Program-made: the position numbers and the translations under genes
Notes under the pieces: model-generated
Told to the model about the DNA's origin: nothing
Databases searched by the model: none
Seen by the model: the letters and a program-made list of their open reading frames with translations, nothing else
Shown: piece by piece, positions 1 to 10,262 of the stretch
Layout of the letters: each line of letters opens with the position of its first letter
Position numbering within the stretch: position 1 is the first letter of the stretch
Origin: Acetobacter oeni
Lineage (GTDB): Bacteria; Pseudomonadota; Alphaproteobacteria; Acetobacterales; Acetobacteraceae
Assembly (NCBI RefSeq): GCF_011516825.1
Contig: NZ_WOTA01000013.1
Span: forward strand, 1 to 64,000
Direction: 5' to 3'
Length of the DNA: 64,000 nucleotides

Positions 1-80
1 AGCAACAAAATGCGCCAGATCGTCAGCGGAAAGCCATCACTTCAGATCAGGCGGTAAAAAATACGGCTGTCACGGTCAAA

Positions 81-102
81 CGGGATGAAACGCCTCATCC
101 CG
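81..102 (-). terminator. Hairpin downstream of prfA, possible terminator
   Basis: A perfect 8-bp inverted repeat (CGGGATGA / TCATCCCG) encloses a 6-nt loop just past the prfA stop codon. Read on the minus strand it is followed by only TTTGA, so the T-tract is weak. It could be a terminator of the lysC-to-prfA run or a 3' mRNA-stabilising hairpin. Confidence 0.4.
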
Positions 103-123
103 ACAGGCTACAGCCTCGTCGCT

Positions 124-1200
124 TCAGGGGAGTACCTCAACCCGACAGTCTGCCAAAGCTAATTGAATAGCCTGATTCTCCTGAATTAATGCATCTATAA
201 TATCATCGAATTCGCCCAGCATAATACGATCAATTTTGTGCAATGTCAGACTAATTCTATGATCCGTCACCCGACCTTGTGGAAAATTGTAAGTGCGAAT
301 TCTCTCAGATCGATCTCCTGTACCTACCTGAGATTTTCTATCAGCTGCACGATTTTCATGAAGATTTATACGCTGTTTCTCGTAAAGCCGTGCGAGCAGA
401 ATCTTCATCGCCTTCGCTTTGTTTTTGTGCTGACTCTTCTCCTCCTGCATAGCGACGACGACGCCTGTCGGCAGATGAGTAATCCGGACTGCACTTTCCG
501 TTTTATTTACATGCTGGCCGCCCGCGCCTGATGCGCGATAGACGTCTATTCTGAGATCACCTTCATCAATCTGGACATCAACTTCTTCCGCTTCAGGCAG
601 AACGGCCACAGTGACGGTTGAGGTATGAATTCGTCCCTGATTTTCAGTCGTGGGAACACGCTGAACGCGATGCACGCCAGATTCATACTTTAGTCGGGCG
701 AAAACACCCTTTCCGGTAATCATGGCGATCCCCTCCCGAAGGCCGCCGAGCTCGCTCTCATTGTATTCCATGAGCTCAAATCGCCAGCCTCGAAGGCCGG
801 CATAACGCCGGTACGCGTCAAATAATTCCGCAGCAAAAAAAGCTGCCTCATCCCCACCGGCAGCAGGCCGGATCTCCAGGATAGCACTACGATCATCTGC
901 GGCATCGCGCGGCAACATAGCCAGCCGGACTTCCTGACGCAAAACGGGAATACGCTCTCTGAGAGTCCAAAGCTCAGCTTCCGCCAAGACTTTCATTTCA
1001 GCGTCAGCCAGAAGTTTTTCCGCTTCACGTTCCTGTGTCTGTGCGGTGCGTAGCTCAGTAATCCGTTCTACCAGTGGCGCCAGTTCGGAGTGCTCACGTG
1101 AGGCACGAATAAACTCTTCCCCTGTAACACCACTTGCCAGAAGTGCCTCGATTTCTTCCGCGCGTCCAACGATACGGTCGAGACGATCATCCAGACTCAC
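124..1200 (-). CDS. prfA: Peptide chain release factor 1
   Basis: Class I release factor that reads UAA and UAG and triggers hydrolysis of peptidyl-tRNA on the ribosome. The 358-residue product has the usual length. It carries the catalytic GGQ loop in the stretch [16 protein letters not shown] and an RF1-type P-x-T codon-recognition tripeptide (PTT, in [14 protein letters not shown]), where RF2 would have SPF. The start is GTG and overlaps the hisS stop as GTGA, so translation is probably coupled to hisS. It is the last gene of a minus-strand run from lysC. The methyltransferase gene prmC, a common downstream neighbour, cannot be confirmed in the 123 bases left. Confidence 0.96.
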   Translation of the reverse strand: MSLDDRLDRIVGRAEEIEALLASGVTGEEFIRASREHSELAPLVERITELRTAQTQEREAEKLLADAEMKVLAEAELWTLRERIPVLRQEVRLAMLPRDAADDRSAILEIRPAAGGDEAAFFAAELFDAYRRYAGLRGWRFELMEYNESELGGLREGIAMITGKGVFARLKYESGVHRVQRVPTTENQGRIHTSTVTVAVLPEAEEVDVQIDEGDLRIDVYRASGAGGQHVNKTESAVRITHLPTGVVVAMQEEKSQHKNKAKAMKILLARLYEKQRINLHENRAADRKSQVGTGDRSERIRTYNFPQGRVTDHRISLTLHKIDRIMLGEFDDIIDALIQENQAIQLALADCRVEVLP

Positions 1201-2459
1201 ACGCTGGACCCTGTTTTTTTCGTGTGGCTGAGAAGCTTTACCAGATCGTCCGGAGCGACTTCGCGCTGCTGACCTTCAGAGAGATCCCTGAGCTGGACGA
1301 CACCGCTGGCCAGTTCGGCTTCTCCCAGAATAATCGCGTATGAGGCTCCGGCGCGGTTTGCGCGCTCCATGCGTTTTTTCAGATTTCCGCGATAGGCCAT
1401 TTCTGAACGTAGCCCTGCGGCACGAAGCTCAGTCATGATACGGATGGCAGGGGTCTCCGCGACAGCGCCAAGGGGAATAATAGCTATCGGCGCGGTGGCG
1501 TCGGGCGCTTCATCAAGCAGCATGGCGAGCCGTTCAATCCCGCCGGCCCAGCCTATGGCGGGTGTTGCCGGTCCGCCCATCTCCTCGACGAGGCCGTCGT
1601 AGCGGCCCCCGGCAAGTACGGTTCCCTGGGCGCCCAGGCGGTTTGTCACAAACTCAAAGGCGGTATGGCTGTAATAATCAAGGCCACGCACGATGCGGGG
1701 ATTGACGGTGTAGGCGACGTTGAAGACATCGAGACCGCGTCTGACATCATCCCAGAAATGCCTGGACGAATCGTTGAGATACTGTTCCAGACCCGGAGCA
1801 CCTTCAATGACAGGCTGGTCTTCCGCTGCTTTGCTGTCGAGAATACGGAGTGGGTTGTGTTCGAGCCGGAGCTGACTATCTTCAGACAACCTGTTACGAT
1901 AGTCGGAAAAATAAGCAACAAGCGCAGTCCGCCACGTGGCACGGCTTTCTGCATCACCTAGGGTATTCAGTTCAAGAACGACCTCGTCGACAATGCCGAG
2001 CGCTTCGAGCACGTCCCTGCCCATTGTGATGGTTTCCGCATCGGCGAGAGGCTCGCCGGAGCCGATCAGTTCGGCACCGATCTGGTGGAACTGTCTGTAG
2101 CGTCCTTTTTGCGGGCGTTCGTAGCGAAACATAGGCCCCGCGTAGAATGCTTTTTGCGGCAGAGACTGTGTCAGCCCGTTCGTGACCAGTGCCCGGCAGA
2201 TGCCGGCCGTGCCTTCGGGGCGCAGCGTCAGCGATTCGCCACCCCGGTCGCTGAAAGTGTACATTTCCTTTGAGACGACATCCGACGTGTCACCCAGCGA
2301 TCGGGCAAACACGGAAGTGTCTTCGAAAACAGGCGTTGCCCATTCCTCAAACCCGTAAAGACCAGTGATTCGGCGCGCGGTCGCGATGACGTGGGCGTGC
2401 CGCCGCTGCTGTTCGCCTATGAGATCATGGGTTCCGCGTACGGGCTTTACGGCATTCAA
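1197..2459 (-). CDS. hisS: Histidine--tRNA ligase
   Basis: Class II aminoacyl-tRNA synthetase charging tRNA-His. The conserved N-terminus KPVRGTHDL, motif 2 ([16 protein letters not shown], about residues 111-126), the histidine-specific RGLDYYS element and motif 3 around GGRYDGL are all present, followed by an anticodon-binding domain. The frame stays open to a TTG at 2525, which has no clear ribosome site. I prefer the TTG at 2459, which has GGAGAG eight bases upstream and starts the protein right before the family's conserved N-terminus, giving 420 residues. The gene lies between ispG and prfA, and its stop overlaps the prfA start. Confidence 0.95.
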   Translation of the reverse strand: MNAVKPVRGTHDLIGEQQRRHAHVIATARRITGLYGFEEWATPVFEDTSVFARSLGDTSDVVSKEMYTFSDRGGESLTLRPEGTAGICRALVTNGLTQSLPQKAFYAGPMFRYERPQKGRYRQFHQIGAELIGSGEPLADAETITMGRDVLEALGIVDEVVLELNTLGDAESRATWRTALVAYFSDYRNRLSEDSQLRLEHNPLRILDSKAAEDQPVIEGAPGLEQYLNDSSRHFWDDVRRGLDVFNVAYTVNPRIVRGLDYYSHTAFEFVTNRLGAQGTVLAGGRYDGLVEEMGGPATPAIGWAGGIERLAMLLDEAPDATAPIAIIPLGAVAETPAIRIMTELRAAGLRSEMAYRGNLKKRMERANRAGASYAIILGEAELASGVVQLRDLSEGQQREVAPDDLVKLLSHTKKTGSSV

Positions 2460-2576
2460 GGACAATTCTCTCCACAAACCAAGGGAACAGACGGGCTCCG
2501 GGGCAGGTGCCGGTTCTGGAAACAATCTGACAGAAAGGCACTAAATGACCGGATAACGGAACTCCCGGTACAGTGA

Positions 2577-3737
2577 TTATTTCGCTGTCTCAAGGTCTGG
2601 AAGCGATGGCTCGATGCCTTCCGCCTTTTCCAGGGCTGCCTCAGATTCGATGCCGGCGACACGTTCTTCAACGAGATCCACGATATGATCGATCATGGAA
2701 CCGGCCGCGACGGTATGATCCTGTTTACCCGCGGAATAAACCATGTGTCGCCCTGACCCGCCGCCGGTTATGCCCAGATCGGTCATCAGAGCCTCACCCG
2801 GTCCGTTCACCACACATCCAATGATGGAAAGCGTCAGGGGAGTCTTGATATGAGCCAGCCTGTCTTCAAGTGTCTGGACAGTCTGAATCACATTGAAGCC
2901 CTGGCGTGCACAGGACGGGCAGGAAATGATTTTCACGCCACGGTGGCGGAGGCCGAGGGATTTGAGAATATCCCAGCCAACCAGCACTTCTTCTTCAGGC
3001 TCTGCGGACAGGGAAACACGCATGGTGTCTCCGACGCCTGCCCAGAGAAGATTGCCAAGCCCGATTGAGGATTTCACAGTCCCGGCTCGGCGGCTTCCAG
3101 CCTCGGTGATCCCGATATGCAAAGGATGATCGCAAACATCGGCAAGTTGCTGATAGGCGGCCACCGCCAGGAACACATCCGAAGCTTTGACGCTGATTTT
3201 GAATTCGTGAAAGTCGTGATCTTCCAGAATTTTGGCGTGCTCAAGCGCACTTTCGACCAGCGCGTCCGGGTTAGGCTCGCCGTATTTTTCGAGTAGATGC
3301 TTTTCCAGTGAACCGGCATTTACACCGATGCGGATCGAGCAGTTATAATCTTTGGCCGCATTAACAACTTCCCGGACACGCTCGGCGCTGCCGATATTGC
3401 CGGGGTTGATACGCAGGCAGGCCGCTCCTGCCTTGGCGGCTTCGATCGCGCGCTTATAGTGAAAGTGAATGTCCGCAACGATAGGGACATTCACTTCACG
3501 CACGATCTCGGCGAGGGCTGCCGTGCTCTCTTCATCAGGACAGGAAACGCGGACAATATCGACCCCGGCCAGTTCGGACCGGCGAATCTGGTCTATCGTC
3601 GCCTGAGCGTCGCTCGTCAGCGTATTAGTCATTGTCTGGATGGAGATCGGCGCATCACCACCGACGGCGACTTTACCGACATGAATCTGTCGCGACTTGC
3701 GGCGTTCAATCTGCTGATAGGGGCGATAGCCACTCAT
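2577..3737 (-). CDS. ispG: 4-hydroxy-3-methylbut-2-en-1-yl diphosphate synthase (flavodoxin)
   Basis: GcpE/IspG, the iron-sulfur enzyme of the non-mevalonate (MEP) isoprenoid pathway that converts MEcPP to HMBPP. The 386-residue protein has the N-terminal TIM-barrel region ([16 protein letters not shown]) and the cluster-binding cysteines in CPSCARQG and [10 protein letters not shown] near the C-terminus. The ATG start has a strong AGGAGG eight bases upstream. It lies between the rodZ-like gene and hisS, the same order as in Escherichia coli. The 179-bp gap before it could hold its own promoter. Confidence 0.96.
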   Translation of the reverse strand: MSGYRPYQQIERRKSRQIHVGKVAVGGDAPISIQTMTNTLTSDAQATIDQIRRSELAGVDIVRVSCPDEESTAALAEIVREVNVPIVADIHFHYKRAIEAAKAGAACLRINPGNIGSAERVREVVNAAKDYNCSIRIGVNAGSLEKHLLEKYGEPNPDALVESALEHAKILEDHDFHEFKISVKASDVFLAVAAYQQLADVCDHPLHIGITEAGSRRAGTVKSSIGLGNLLWAGVGDTMRVSLSAEPEEEVLVGWDILKSLGLRHRGVKIISCPSCARQGFNVIQTVQTLEDRLAHIKTPLTLSIIGCVVNGPGEALMTDLGITGGGSGRHMVYSAGKQDHTVAAGSMIDHIVDLVEERVAGIESEAALEKAEGIEPSLPDLETAK

Positions 3738-3916
3738 CGTTCAATCCTCCTGTCGAGGCGAAGGCCGAAGCCTGTTGGGTTTGTGCGGAATGATATACAT
3801 TGCTTGGGCCCCTTCCTGCCAAATCTGAGAGCCGATGGCCATAGAAGAAGCTCTTCTGACTGCCTGCGCGGCAGAAAGAACAGAAATTATGATCCGGATC
3901 AATGTTAACTCCGGAT

Positions 3917-5296
3917 TTAATGCGGTCCAGATGCGCGGCCAGGACCGTTCATTGTCCTGAGCTGCATTGCATTCAGATCATCTGCTGATGGTTCAGGACG
4001 GGCTGTTTCAGCCGGCCGCACTCTGGGTTTGATAACGGGAGGAGGAGGCAGCGGAACCGGTTCATCATTGATGGCCTTTGTTTCTGCTTCGGGCTCTCCC
4101 GGCGTTAAACCGGATGTCGGAGGTACGGCAGGAGCCGGTCCGGATACCGGGGCTGCTGCTGCAATACTTCCATCCATCATTGTCTCCGGCGACAGAATGA
4201 CATTACGACGAACGGCTCCGTTGCGGCCAAGCGGAACAGTTATGACATCGTGCGCGGCCAGAGTGATGCCTCCCGCATTGCCGACAGTAAGAGAAAAAGG
4301 CGCTCCTTCCGAAGGCAGCGGCCAGTTATCACCCGGCTGCATGATATGATCGTAGATGACTTTGCCGTCATTGCTTTTGACCTGAATCCAGCTGACGCCA
4401 ACCGCTCTGATTGCCGGGAGCTGATTGACGGGAGCGGCTGCTCCCGTTGCTTCTTCGCCGAAAGACGCAGGGACTGGCGACATGGGCAACGGGGGTTTCC
4501 CGCTTTCCGCCGCCGCCGATGCGCCGTTTATCATTCTGTCAGCAGAAGGCTCAGAGGAACTATCCGCAGCCACGTGCGCCGGGGTGTCGGCAGAAGTATT
4601 TTCGGGAACAGTAGTGGCGGCCTGACGAGAATCAGGCATCCGGGACGGTCCGGCATCCGGCATCATTGACGCAATCTGAGGTGAAGGGTCCGGGCCGGGC
4701 CGGACATGCATCACACTTGCTACGGGGGGCACACGCTCAAGCGGGACCGGGTCATGCCCCACCATACGATACCAGCCTATGTAAGTCCCGATGATGACTA
4801 CGATTCCTGTCAGGACTATCGCACCTGCCGGGACGGTTCTTTCCGGTTCCGGAGCCGGAAATTCCAGTTCAGGTTTCCGTTCCACGCCGCGTGTTTCACG
4901 TTTGAAGCGCGATACGATCTGTTCAGGCGGAAAACCCAGAGCAGAGGCATATGTTCGCAAAAAACCGACTGCATAAGCGTTTCCGGGCAGTTCGCCGGGA
5001 TGGCCCTGCTCAAGAGCTTCCAGATAGGGAAGACGGATACGGAGCCAGGCTGCGACATCGGGAAGTGACCAGCCGAGCATTTCCCGCCGGAGACGCAGAG
5101 CTGTTGCGATGCCGAGCGTGGTAAAGTCGGGGAGCGGGATCTGTGTCGGGTCCATATAATTGCGAGTTTCCGCGCTCTGCTCCTCATTCAGAGAATGGTT
5201 ACCGGCATCAGCCACTCTGTCGACAACAACAGTAATCTGGTCAGAATCGCGACTTTCGGTGCTCACTCCGATCAGCTCCCTGACGTCTGTACCCAT
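3917..5296 (-). CDS. RodZ-like helix-turn-helix membrane protein
   Basis: Probable cytoskeleton-associated cell-shape protein of the RodZ family. Of 459 residues, about 60-130 form a Cro/HTH_25-type helix-turn-helix (ALRLRREMLGWSLPDVAAWL). One membrane segment follows at about 158-177, then a Pro/Ala-rich linker, a periplasmic DUF4115-like beta domain (about 300-385) and a proline-rich tail. Known RodZ binds MreB through the helix-turn-helix; that role here is inferred from domain order and from the rodZ-ispG-hisS synteny. The ATG directly follows the upstream stop (TGAATG) with GGGAG six bases before it, so coupling is likely. Met48 is a possible shorter start, since the first 47 residues are poorly conserved in character. 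Confidence 0.82.
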   Translation of the reverse strand: MGTDVRELIGVSTESRDSDQITVVVDRVADAGNHSLNEEQSAETRNYMDPTQIPLPDFTTLGIATALRLRREMLGWSLPDVAAWLRIRLPYLEALEQGHPGELPGNAYAVGFLRTYASALGFPPEQIVSRFKRETRGVERKPELEFPAPEPERTVPAGAIVLTGIVVIIGTYIGWYRMVGHDPVPLERVPPVASVMHVRPGPDPSPQIASMMPDAGPSRMPDSRQAATTVPENTSADTPAHVAADSSSEPSADRMINGASAAAESGKPPLPMSPVPASFGEEATGAAAPVNQLPAIRAVGVSWIQVKSNDGKVIYDHIMQPGDNWPLPSEGAPFSLTVGNAGGITLAAHDVITVPLGRNGAVRRNVILSPETMMDGSIAAAAPVSGPAPAVPPTSGLTPGEPEAETKAINDEPVPLPPPPVIKPRVRPAETARPEPSADDLNAMQLRTMNGPGRASGPH

Positions 5297-6385
5297 TCAA
5301 TGCTCCCGCCGCTGCCCGCTCCGGTGCACCAGGGCATCCACTGCCTGCGTGACAAGCTCACCAATGATGTCTTCCACGGGCCGCACGGCTTTGACCATAC
5401 CCACAGACTGACCTGCCATGACAGAGCCAGTTTCCACATCACCATCAATTACAGCACGACGCAGGGCTCCGGCCCAGAAATGCTCGATTTCGAGCTGAGC
5501 CTCTTCCTTGCTGAACTCGCCGGCCTGGAAGCGGCGCAAGGTTTCTGCCTGGTGCGTCAGAAAATTCTGACTGCCATCATTTACCAGACCCCTGACAGGT
5601 ATAACAGGAAAGCGGGGATCAAGTTGTACGGATGTCAGCGCATCGCGCGCGTTGGCTTTGAGGAAAGCCTCTTTGAATCGCGGGTGGGCGATACTTTCTG
5701 TGGCCGCTGCGAAACGCGTTCCAAGCTGTGCTCCGGCGGCTCCCTGCTCCAGAAATCCAACGATGGCATCTCCGCGAGCTATACCGCCTGCGACAAAAAC
5801 CGGCACGGTGGTAATGTGCGGCAGGATTTCCTGTGCCAGCACAGTAAGGGAAACGGGCCCGACATGCCCGCCTGCTTCCGCTCCTTCGATGACCAGAGCA
5901 TCGACGCCCATACGGATCAGACGTTTGGCGAGCACGAGGGCGGGTGCGAAAGCCATGACTTTCGCGCCGCCGTCTTTCGCGCCGCGAATGGCGGCTGACG
6001 GGGGAATGCCTCCGGCCAGCACGATATGGCCGATGCCGGCACGAAGACAGACCTGGATAAGTTCATCAAGTTGCGGGTGCATCGTGATGAGATTGACGCC
6101 GAAAGGCTTCTTTGTGCGCGCCTGGGTTGCGACTATCTCAGCTTCGAGTAATTCCGGAGTCATTGCTCCGCAGGCGATCACACCAAACCCGCCGGCATTC
6201 GAGATGGCGGAAACAAGGGTTCGTTCACTTACCCACGACATCGCACCACCGAGAATCGCGTATTCCGTCCCGAGAAAGGCTGTTCCGGCCGACCACAGGC
6301 GGTTCAGTTCTGCCCGTGCGGTCTGCCTGGCGACAGAGTTTGCGTCATCGGTGGCTGTCGCAGAGGTCGCAAGCATATCAGTCAT
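5297..6385 (-). CDS. Nitronate monooxygenase family FMN protein
   Basis: A TIM-barrel flavoprotein of the nitronate monooxygenase / enoyl-ACP reductase II superfamily. The 362-residue product has the N-terminal GGAMSWVSERTLVSAISNAG segment, the EGAEAGGHVG stretch and the phosphate-binding VFVAGGIARGDAI loop typical of FMN binding in this family. The family oxidises alkyl nitronates such as propionate-3-nitronate, but many members are assigned only by similarity, so the substrate is unknown. It sits 20 bp after lysC and directly abuts the rodZ-like gene, so it is probably part of the same transcript. Confidence 0.85.
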   Translation of the reverse strand: MTDMLATSATATDDANSVARQTARAELNRLWSAGTAFLGTEYAILGGAMSWVSERTLVSAISNAGGFGVIACGAMTPELLEAEIVATQARTKKPFGVNLITMHPQLDELIQVCLRAGIGHIVLAGGIPPSAAIRGAKDGGAKVMAFAPALVLAKRLIRMGVDALVIEGAEAGGHVGPVSLTVLAQEILPHITTVPVFVAGGIARGDAIVGFLEQGAAGAQLGTRFAAATESIAHPRFKEAFLKANARDALTSVQLDPRFPVIPVRGLVNDGSQNFLTHQAETLRRFQAGEFSKEEAQLEIEHFWAGALRRAVIDGDVETGSVMAGQSVGMVKAVRPVEDIIGELVTQAVDALVHRSGQRREH

Positions 6386-6405
6386 TGATTTTCACGACCC
6401 CTAAA

Positions 6406-7659
6406 TCAGGCAGCGTCAAGGCCATAGGCCGTGTGCAGCGCACGGATGGCCAGTTCGGCGTAGTCGGCGGCGATCAGGACGGAAACCTTAATTTCGCTGG
6501 TTGAGATCACCTGCACATTTATCCCGCGGTCTGAAAGCGTTCGGAACATCGTGCTTGCGACCCCGGCGTGAGAGCGCATTCCCACGCCGACAACGCTGAT
6601 CTTGACCACGGCGTCATCGGTGAGAAGTTCACCATACTGCGTGAATTCGCGGGCGGCTTCGACCAGGGCGATGGCGCGCTGAAGGTCGGCCTTCCCGGTT
6701 GTGAAGGTCATGTTGGTCATGCCGTCTTCGCCGGTGCTCTGGACGATCATATCGACATTAATACTGGCATCTGCGAGGGGGCCGAAAATCGCGGCGGCAA
6801 TTCCCGGACGATCGGGGATACGACGCATCGAGATCTTTGCTTCGTCGCGCGAATACGCGATACCAGTGACCAGTTCCTGTTCCAAAATTTCGTCCTCGTC
6901 TACCACCAGCGATCCGGGCAGGCGCCCGTCGGGCGCGGGGGCGTCATCAGAGAAGCTTGACAGCACCTGCACGCGCACGCGTTCTTTCATGGCGAGTTCA
7001 ACACTGCGGGTCTGCAGGACTTTTGCCCCGACGGACGCCAGCTCAAGCATCTCTTCGTATGTGATTTTATCCAGCTTCCGGGCCTTCGCAACGATGCGCG
7101 GATCGGTCGTGTAGATACCGTCTACATCTGTATAGATGTCGCACCGATCGGCATTGACAGCGGCAGCGATGGCAACGGCTGATGTATCCGACCCGCCGCG
7201 GCCGAGGGTTGCGATACGGCCGTTGCGGTCAACGCCCTGGAAGCCGGCGATCACGGGGACCTGACCTTCGCTCATGCAGGCGATCAGACCTTCGCCGTTG
7301 ATGGATGAGATACGGGCTTTTCCGTGGGCGTCGTCGGTCAGGATCGGCACCTGCCAGCCCTGAAAGGAGCGTGACCGGATGCCGAGAGCCTGAAGCGAGA
7401 TGGCGAGAAGACCGCTTGTAATCTGTTCGCCGGTCGCGACGACGGCATCGTATTCGCGCGGGTCATGCAGGGGGGAAAGTTCACTGCAGTAACCGACGAG
7501 CCTGTTTGTGACGCCGGCCATGGCGGACACGACAACCGCGACTTCGCATCCGGCGTCGACCTGGGCACGGATGCGTTTCGCCACGGCGCGGATACGCTCC
7601 AGGTCAGCGACGGATGTGCCGCCGAATTTCATGACGATCCGGGGTGCTGTTCGCTCCAT
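6406..7659 (-). CDS. lysC: Aspartate kinase
   Basis: Phosphorylates aspartate, the first step toward lysine, threonine, methionine and diaminopimelate for the cell wall. The 417-residue monofunctional form begins with the nucleotide-binding KFGGTSV motif (residues 11-17), has the kinase core with GRGGSDTSAVA, and ends in two ACT domains (about 265-415) that normally bind the feedback inhibitors. It is the first gene of the minus-strand run and is divergent from ubiG across a 283-bp region where I could not identify a consensus promoter with confidence. Confidence 0.96.
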   Translation of the reverse strand: MERTAPRIVMKFGGTSVADLERIRAVAKRIRAQVDAGCEVAVVVSAMAGVTNRLVGYCSELSPLHDPREYDAVVATGEQITSGLLAISLQALGIRSRSFQGWQVPILTDDAHGKARISSINGEGLIACMSEGQVPVIAGFQGVDRNGRIATLGRGGSDTSAVAIAAAVNADRCDIYTDVDGIYTTDPRIVAKARKLDKITYEEMLELASVGAKVLQTRSVELAMKERVRVQVLSSFSDDAPAPDGRLPGSLVVDEDEILEQELVTGIAYSRDEAKISMRRIPDRPGIAAAIFGPLADASINVDMIVQSTGEDGMTNMTFTTGKADLQRAIALVEAAREFTQYGELLTDDAVVKISVVGVGMRSHAGVASTMFRTLSDRGINVQVISTSEIKVSVLIAADYAELAIRALHTAYGLDAA

Positions 7660-7942
7660 AGTCCTGCCTGGCTCCGTCAGACCGCGAGTTGCGGTCCCTT
7701 TCTCTTAAATCCTTGCGCGTCACGTCAGGGCGGCCTTGCCTATCGGGCGGGCGCGGGTCTTCGTTCATGTCTGCCGCCAGCAATGACGGACCTGACTTTA
7801 TTACCCTGCATTCGTCCGTCCGGGGTTGCGGACAGGGGCGGTGTTCGGCACCAGAGACCATTGCGAAGGCGGGCAAGTCGCGTCACATAACCTTCGGTCG
7901 GGCTTACGTCCAGCCGCGACGGCATGAGAAAGGCGTTGTTTT

Positions 7943-8746
7943 ATGCATTCCGACTATAACTCTGCTTCACGGGAACAGGCCGGTGCTGCCAGCGAAGCGG
8001 TGATGGCGGAGCAGAATGCACGAGGTGAGTCCGTCTCAGCGGAAGAGATTGCCCGGTTCGGCGCCATTGCCCGGGACTGGTGGGACCCGGCGGGGCCTAT
8101 GCGGCCACTTCATGCCATGAATCCGCTGCGGATCGGCTGGATCGACAGGCATCTGCCGCTTCGAAGCCGGAAACAGGCGCGGTTACGGGTTCTGGATCTC
8201 GGTTGTGGCGCGGGGCTGGCCAGCGAGGCTCTGGCTCAGGCGGGGCATGATGTGCTGGGGCTGGATGCGTCTGCCGAGGGCATTGCGGCGGCGCGGCAGC
8301 ATCTGGCTGAGAACCCGTTACCGGCGGCGGCAGGCGGTCTCGCCTATCGGGTTGGCAGCGCGGAGACTTTGGTGGCAGAAAGTGAGACTTTCGATGCGGT
8401 TGTGGCGCTGGAGATCATTGAGCATGTGACCGACCCGACGGCCTTTGTGGCGATGCTGGCGGATCTGGTGCGTCCGGGCGGGCATGTGTTTGTCTCGACG
8501 ATGAACCGCACATTGCGGGCTTTCGCTTTTGCGAAGGTCGGGGCGGAGTATGTGATGCGGCTGTTGCCGGTGGGCACGCATGACTGGAAGAAGTTCGTCA
8601 CGCCGTCGGAACTGGCCGGGTATGGGCGGCGGGCCGGGTTGCGGCTGGATGACATGGCCGGGATGACGCCGGATCTGTCGGGCAATTCCTGGCGGGAAAG
8701 CCGGGATCTCGGGGTGAATTATATCGCGGCGTTTTCACGGGACTGA
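7943..8746 (+). CDS. ubiG: Ubiquinone biosynthesis O-methyltransferase
   Basis: S-adenosylmethionine-dependent methyltransferase that carries out the O-methylations in ubiquinone synthesis. The 267-residue protein has the SAM-binding motif VLDLGCGAGLASEAL (about residues 83-97), the UbiG-type lead-in FGAIARDWWDPAGPM and the post-I element VALEIIEHVTDP. The ATG has GAGAAAGG upstream; Met21 is a shorter alternative. Acetic acid bacteria rely on ubiquinone-linked periplasmic dehydrogenases, which fits its presence. It is divergent from lysC. Confidence 0.93.
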   Translation: MHSDYNSASREQAGAASEAVMAEQNARGESVSAEEIARFGAIARDWWDPAGPMRPLHAMNPLRIGWIDRHLPLRSRKQARLRVLDLGCGAGLASEALAQAGHDVLGLDASAEGIAAARQHLAENPLPAAAGGLAYRVGSAETLVAESETFDAVVALEIIEHVTDPTAFVAMLADLVRPGGHVFVSTMNRTLRAFAFAKVGAEYVMRLLPVGTHDWKKFVTPSELAGYGRRAGLRLDDMAGMTPDLSGNSWRESRDLGVNYIAAFSRD

Positions 8747-9122
8747 GTTTGGTTGCTCGGAAGGCGTTTTTTCCGGAAGGGTCGGGGCTGTTCGGACGGT
8801 TTTTTTGCCGGGGAATTTTTTCTGGCGATCGGTTCGTGCGGAGATCTGATGTGGCAAACATGAAACGGGAAAATCCTGTGTAAGCGCGGGGTCGGGATGT
8901 GTGCGGCAGGCCCGGAGAAAACGAAGCCAGCAAACATGTCCCTGTATCCGGACGCCACAGGTTTACGATTTTGGAAAGTTTCGCTGGCAGATCGGACGAC
9001 ATGCCGATTCCATAATGTTCCGGATAAATTCGACTCGATACAGAAACAGATACCGGTCATTGCGATCTGTCCGGCATTGTCCTTTCGTTTGTTCGCGCTG
9101 AGACGGGTCGGGGAGCTGACGA
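8747..9122. other. 376-bp stretch without a gene
   Basis: No convincing reading frame lies between ubiG and the LysR-type gene. The first 100 bases hold three T-runs of 6-7 bases among short G/C-rich segments, but no strong stem before them, so a terminator for ubiG is possible but not clear. The rest probably carries the promoter of the LysR-type gene; no consensus boxes stand out. Confidence 0.5.
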
Positions 9123-10114
9123 ATGACGGAGCCGGTGATGCAAAACAGTGAGCGACCCCGTAGCCGGAAGGAGTCTGTTCCTGATCCGGCCAGGCTGCAC
9201 AGGTTGCATGAGCGGCTGGACTGGAATCTGCTCCGGACGTTTCAGGTTGTGGCGCTGGAGCGCAATCTGACGCGGGCTGCGGTACAGCTTCATGTCACGC
9301 AGTCCGCTGTCAGTCAGGCGCTGCGGCGGCTGGAGCATTTTGTCGGCTGCAAGCTGATTGTGCGGCGCGGGAACACGATGGTTCTGACCAGGACGGGGGA
9401 AAACGTCTACCGGATCGCATCGGAGACGTATCGCGCGGTTCGGGGCATTGGCGATGCGGTGGTCGGATCGGACGGGAATGAGGTCGGGACGGTTCGTCTT
9501 CTGACGATCAGCGGTGTTGAAAGCGAGGCTTATGACGCCTGTCTCCGGCAGTTTCATGTCCGGTATCCGCGCATCCGGCTTGAGATCCTGCCGTCCAGCA
9601 GTCAGGACATCATGAATGCGGTGCTTCAGAACACCGGGGCCATTGGTCTGGGGCTTCTGAAGAACGAGCACCCCAATCTTGGTCATTTTCTGCTGATCCG
9701 GCAGCGTTATGCGTTTTATTGCGGGCCGCATCATCCTTTATTCGGGCGGGAGGATATTCGTCCGGAGGAGTTGTATGCGGAGGATTTCGTCACGTTTCAG
9801 GCGGAGATGCTGGGGGGCCTCTTGCGTCGCTGATGTTTTTTCGTGACCTGAAGGGATTTTCAGGCGAGACGACCGGTGTTTCGCCCAGTTACCGGGAGGT
9901 ACGACGTCTCATTCTGGCGGGGTTCGGAATTGGCTGTATTCCCGAGCACATTGCCCGGAAGGACGAGGAGCGGCGCTTGTTCCGGCGTCTGCCGCCGGAT
10001 GAGGGCGTGGCGGAGGCGAATATCCATTTTCTCTGGAATCTTCAGGCCAGATATTCGAGGGCGGAAGAGATTTTCATCAGCATGATGAAGGAGACATTGT
10101 CTTCCGGGGAGTGA
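9123..10114 (+). pseudogene. LysR-type transcriptional regulator with a -1 frameshift at a G-tract
   Basis: The gene reads in two frames. The first part (9123-9833) carries the N-terminal winged helix-turn-helix (LERNLTRAAVQLHVTQSAVS) and most of the effector domain. It stops shortly after a run of six G at 9812-9817. The remainder of the effector domain, including LILAGFGIGCIPEHIARKDE, continues in the -1 frame to 10114. A seventh G would restore one protein of about 330 residues, normal for LysR regulators. The ATG has GGGGAG seven bases upstream. It stands just before the transporter-aldolase-dehydrogenase genes on the same strand and may regulate them. A sequencing error, a true mutation or slippage-based phase switching are all possible. 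Confidence 0.85.
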
Positions 10115-10131
10115 GGAGATTCCCCTCCGGG

Positions 10132-10199
10132 TTATAAGCTTCACTAATAGTCCCTTATAATGATAATCACCTCCCCGAAACGATCTGATCCCGTTATAA
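10132..10199 (+). promoter_or_regulatory. Three TTATAA boxes upstream of the transporter gene
   Basis: The hexamer TTATAA occurs at 10132-10137, 10155-10160 and 10194-10199, each preceded by a G- or C-triplet context (GGG, CCC, CCG). The middle one contains TATAAT, a perfect -10 hexamer. The segment is AT-rich against GC-rich surroundings and lies between the LysR-type gene and the MFS gene, where an operator and promoter for the downstream operon are expected. Functional assignment is inference. Confidence 0.35.
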
Positions 10200-10262
10200 A
10201 AAATTCATCTTTCCGGCGTTCAGCCGGGCGGACCGGGTGCAGGGCATCGACGGGAGCGGGTC

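Noticed and set aside
1..123. Start of prmC on the minus strand after prfA
   Set aside because: The expected position, but no start codon in a frame with methyltransferase-like sequence can be identified in the short piece available.
8747..8830. T-runs after ubiG as an intrinsic terminator
   Set aside because: Three T-runs are present but none follows a convincing GC-rich stem.
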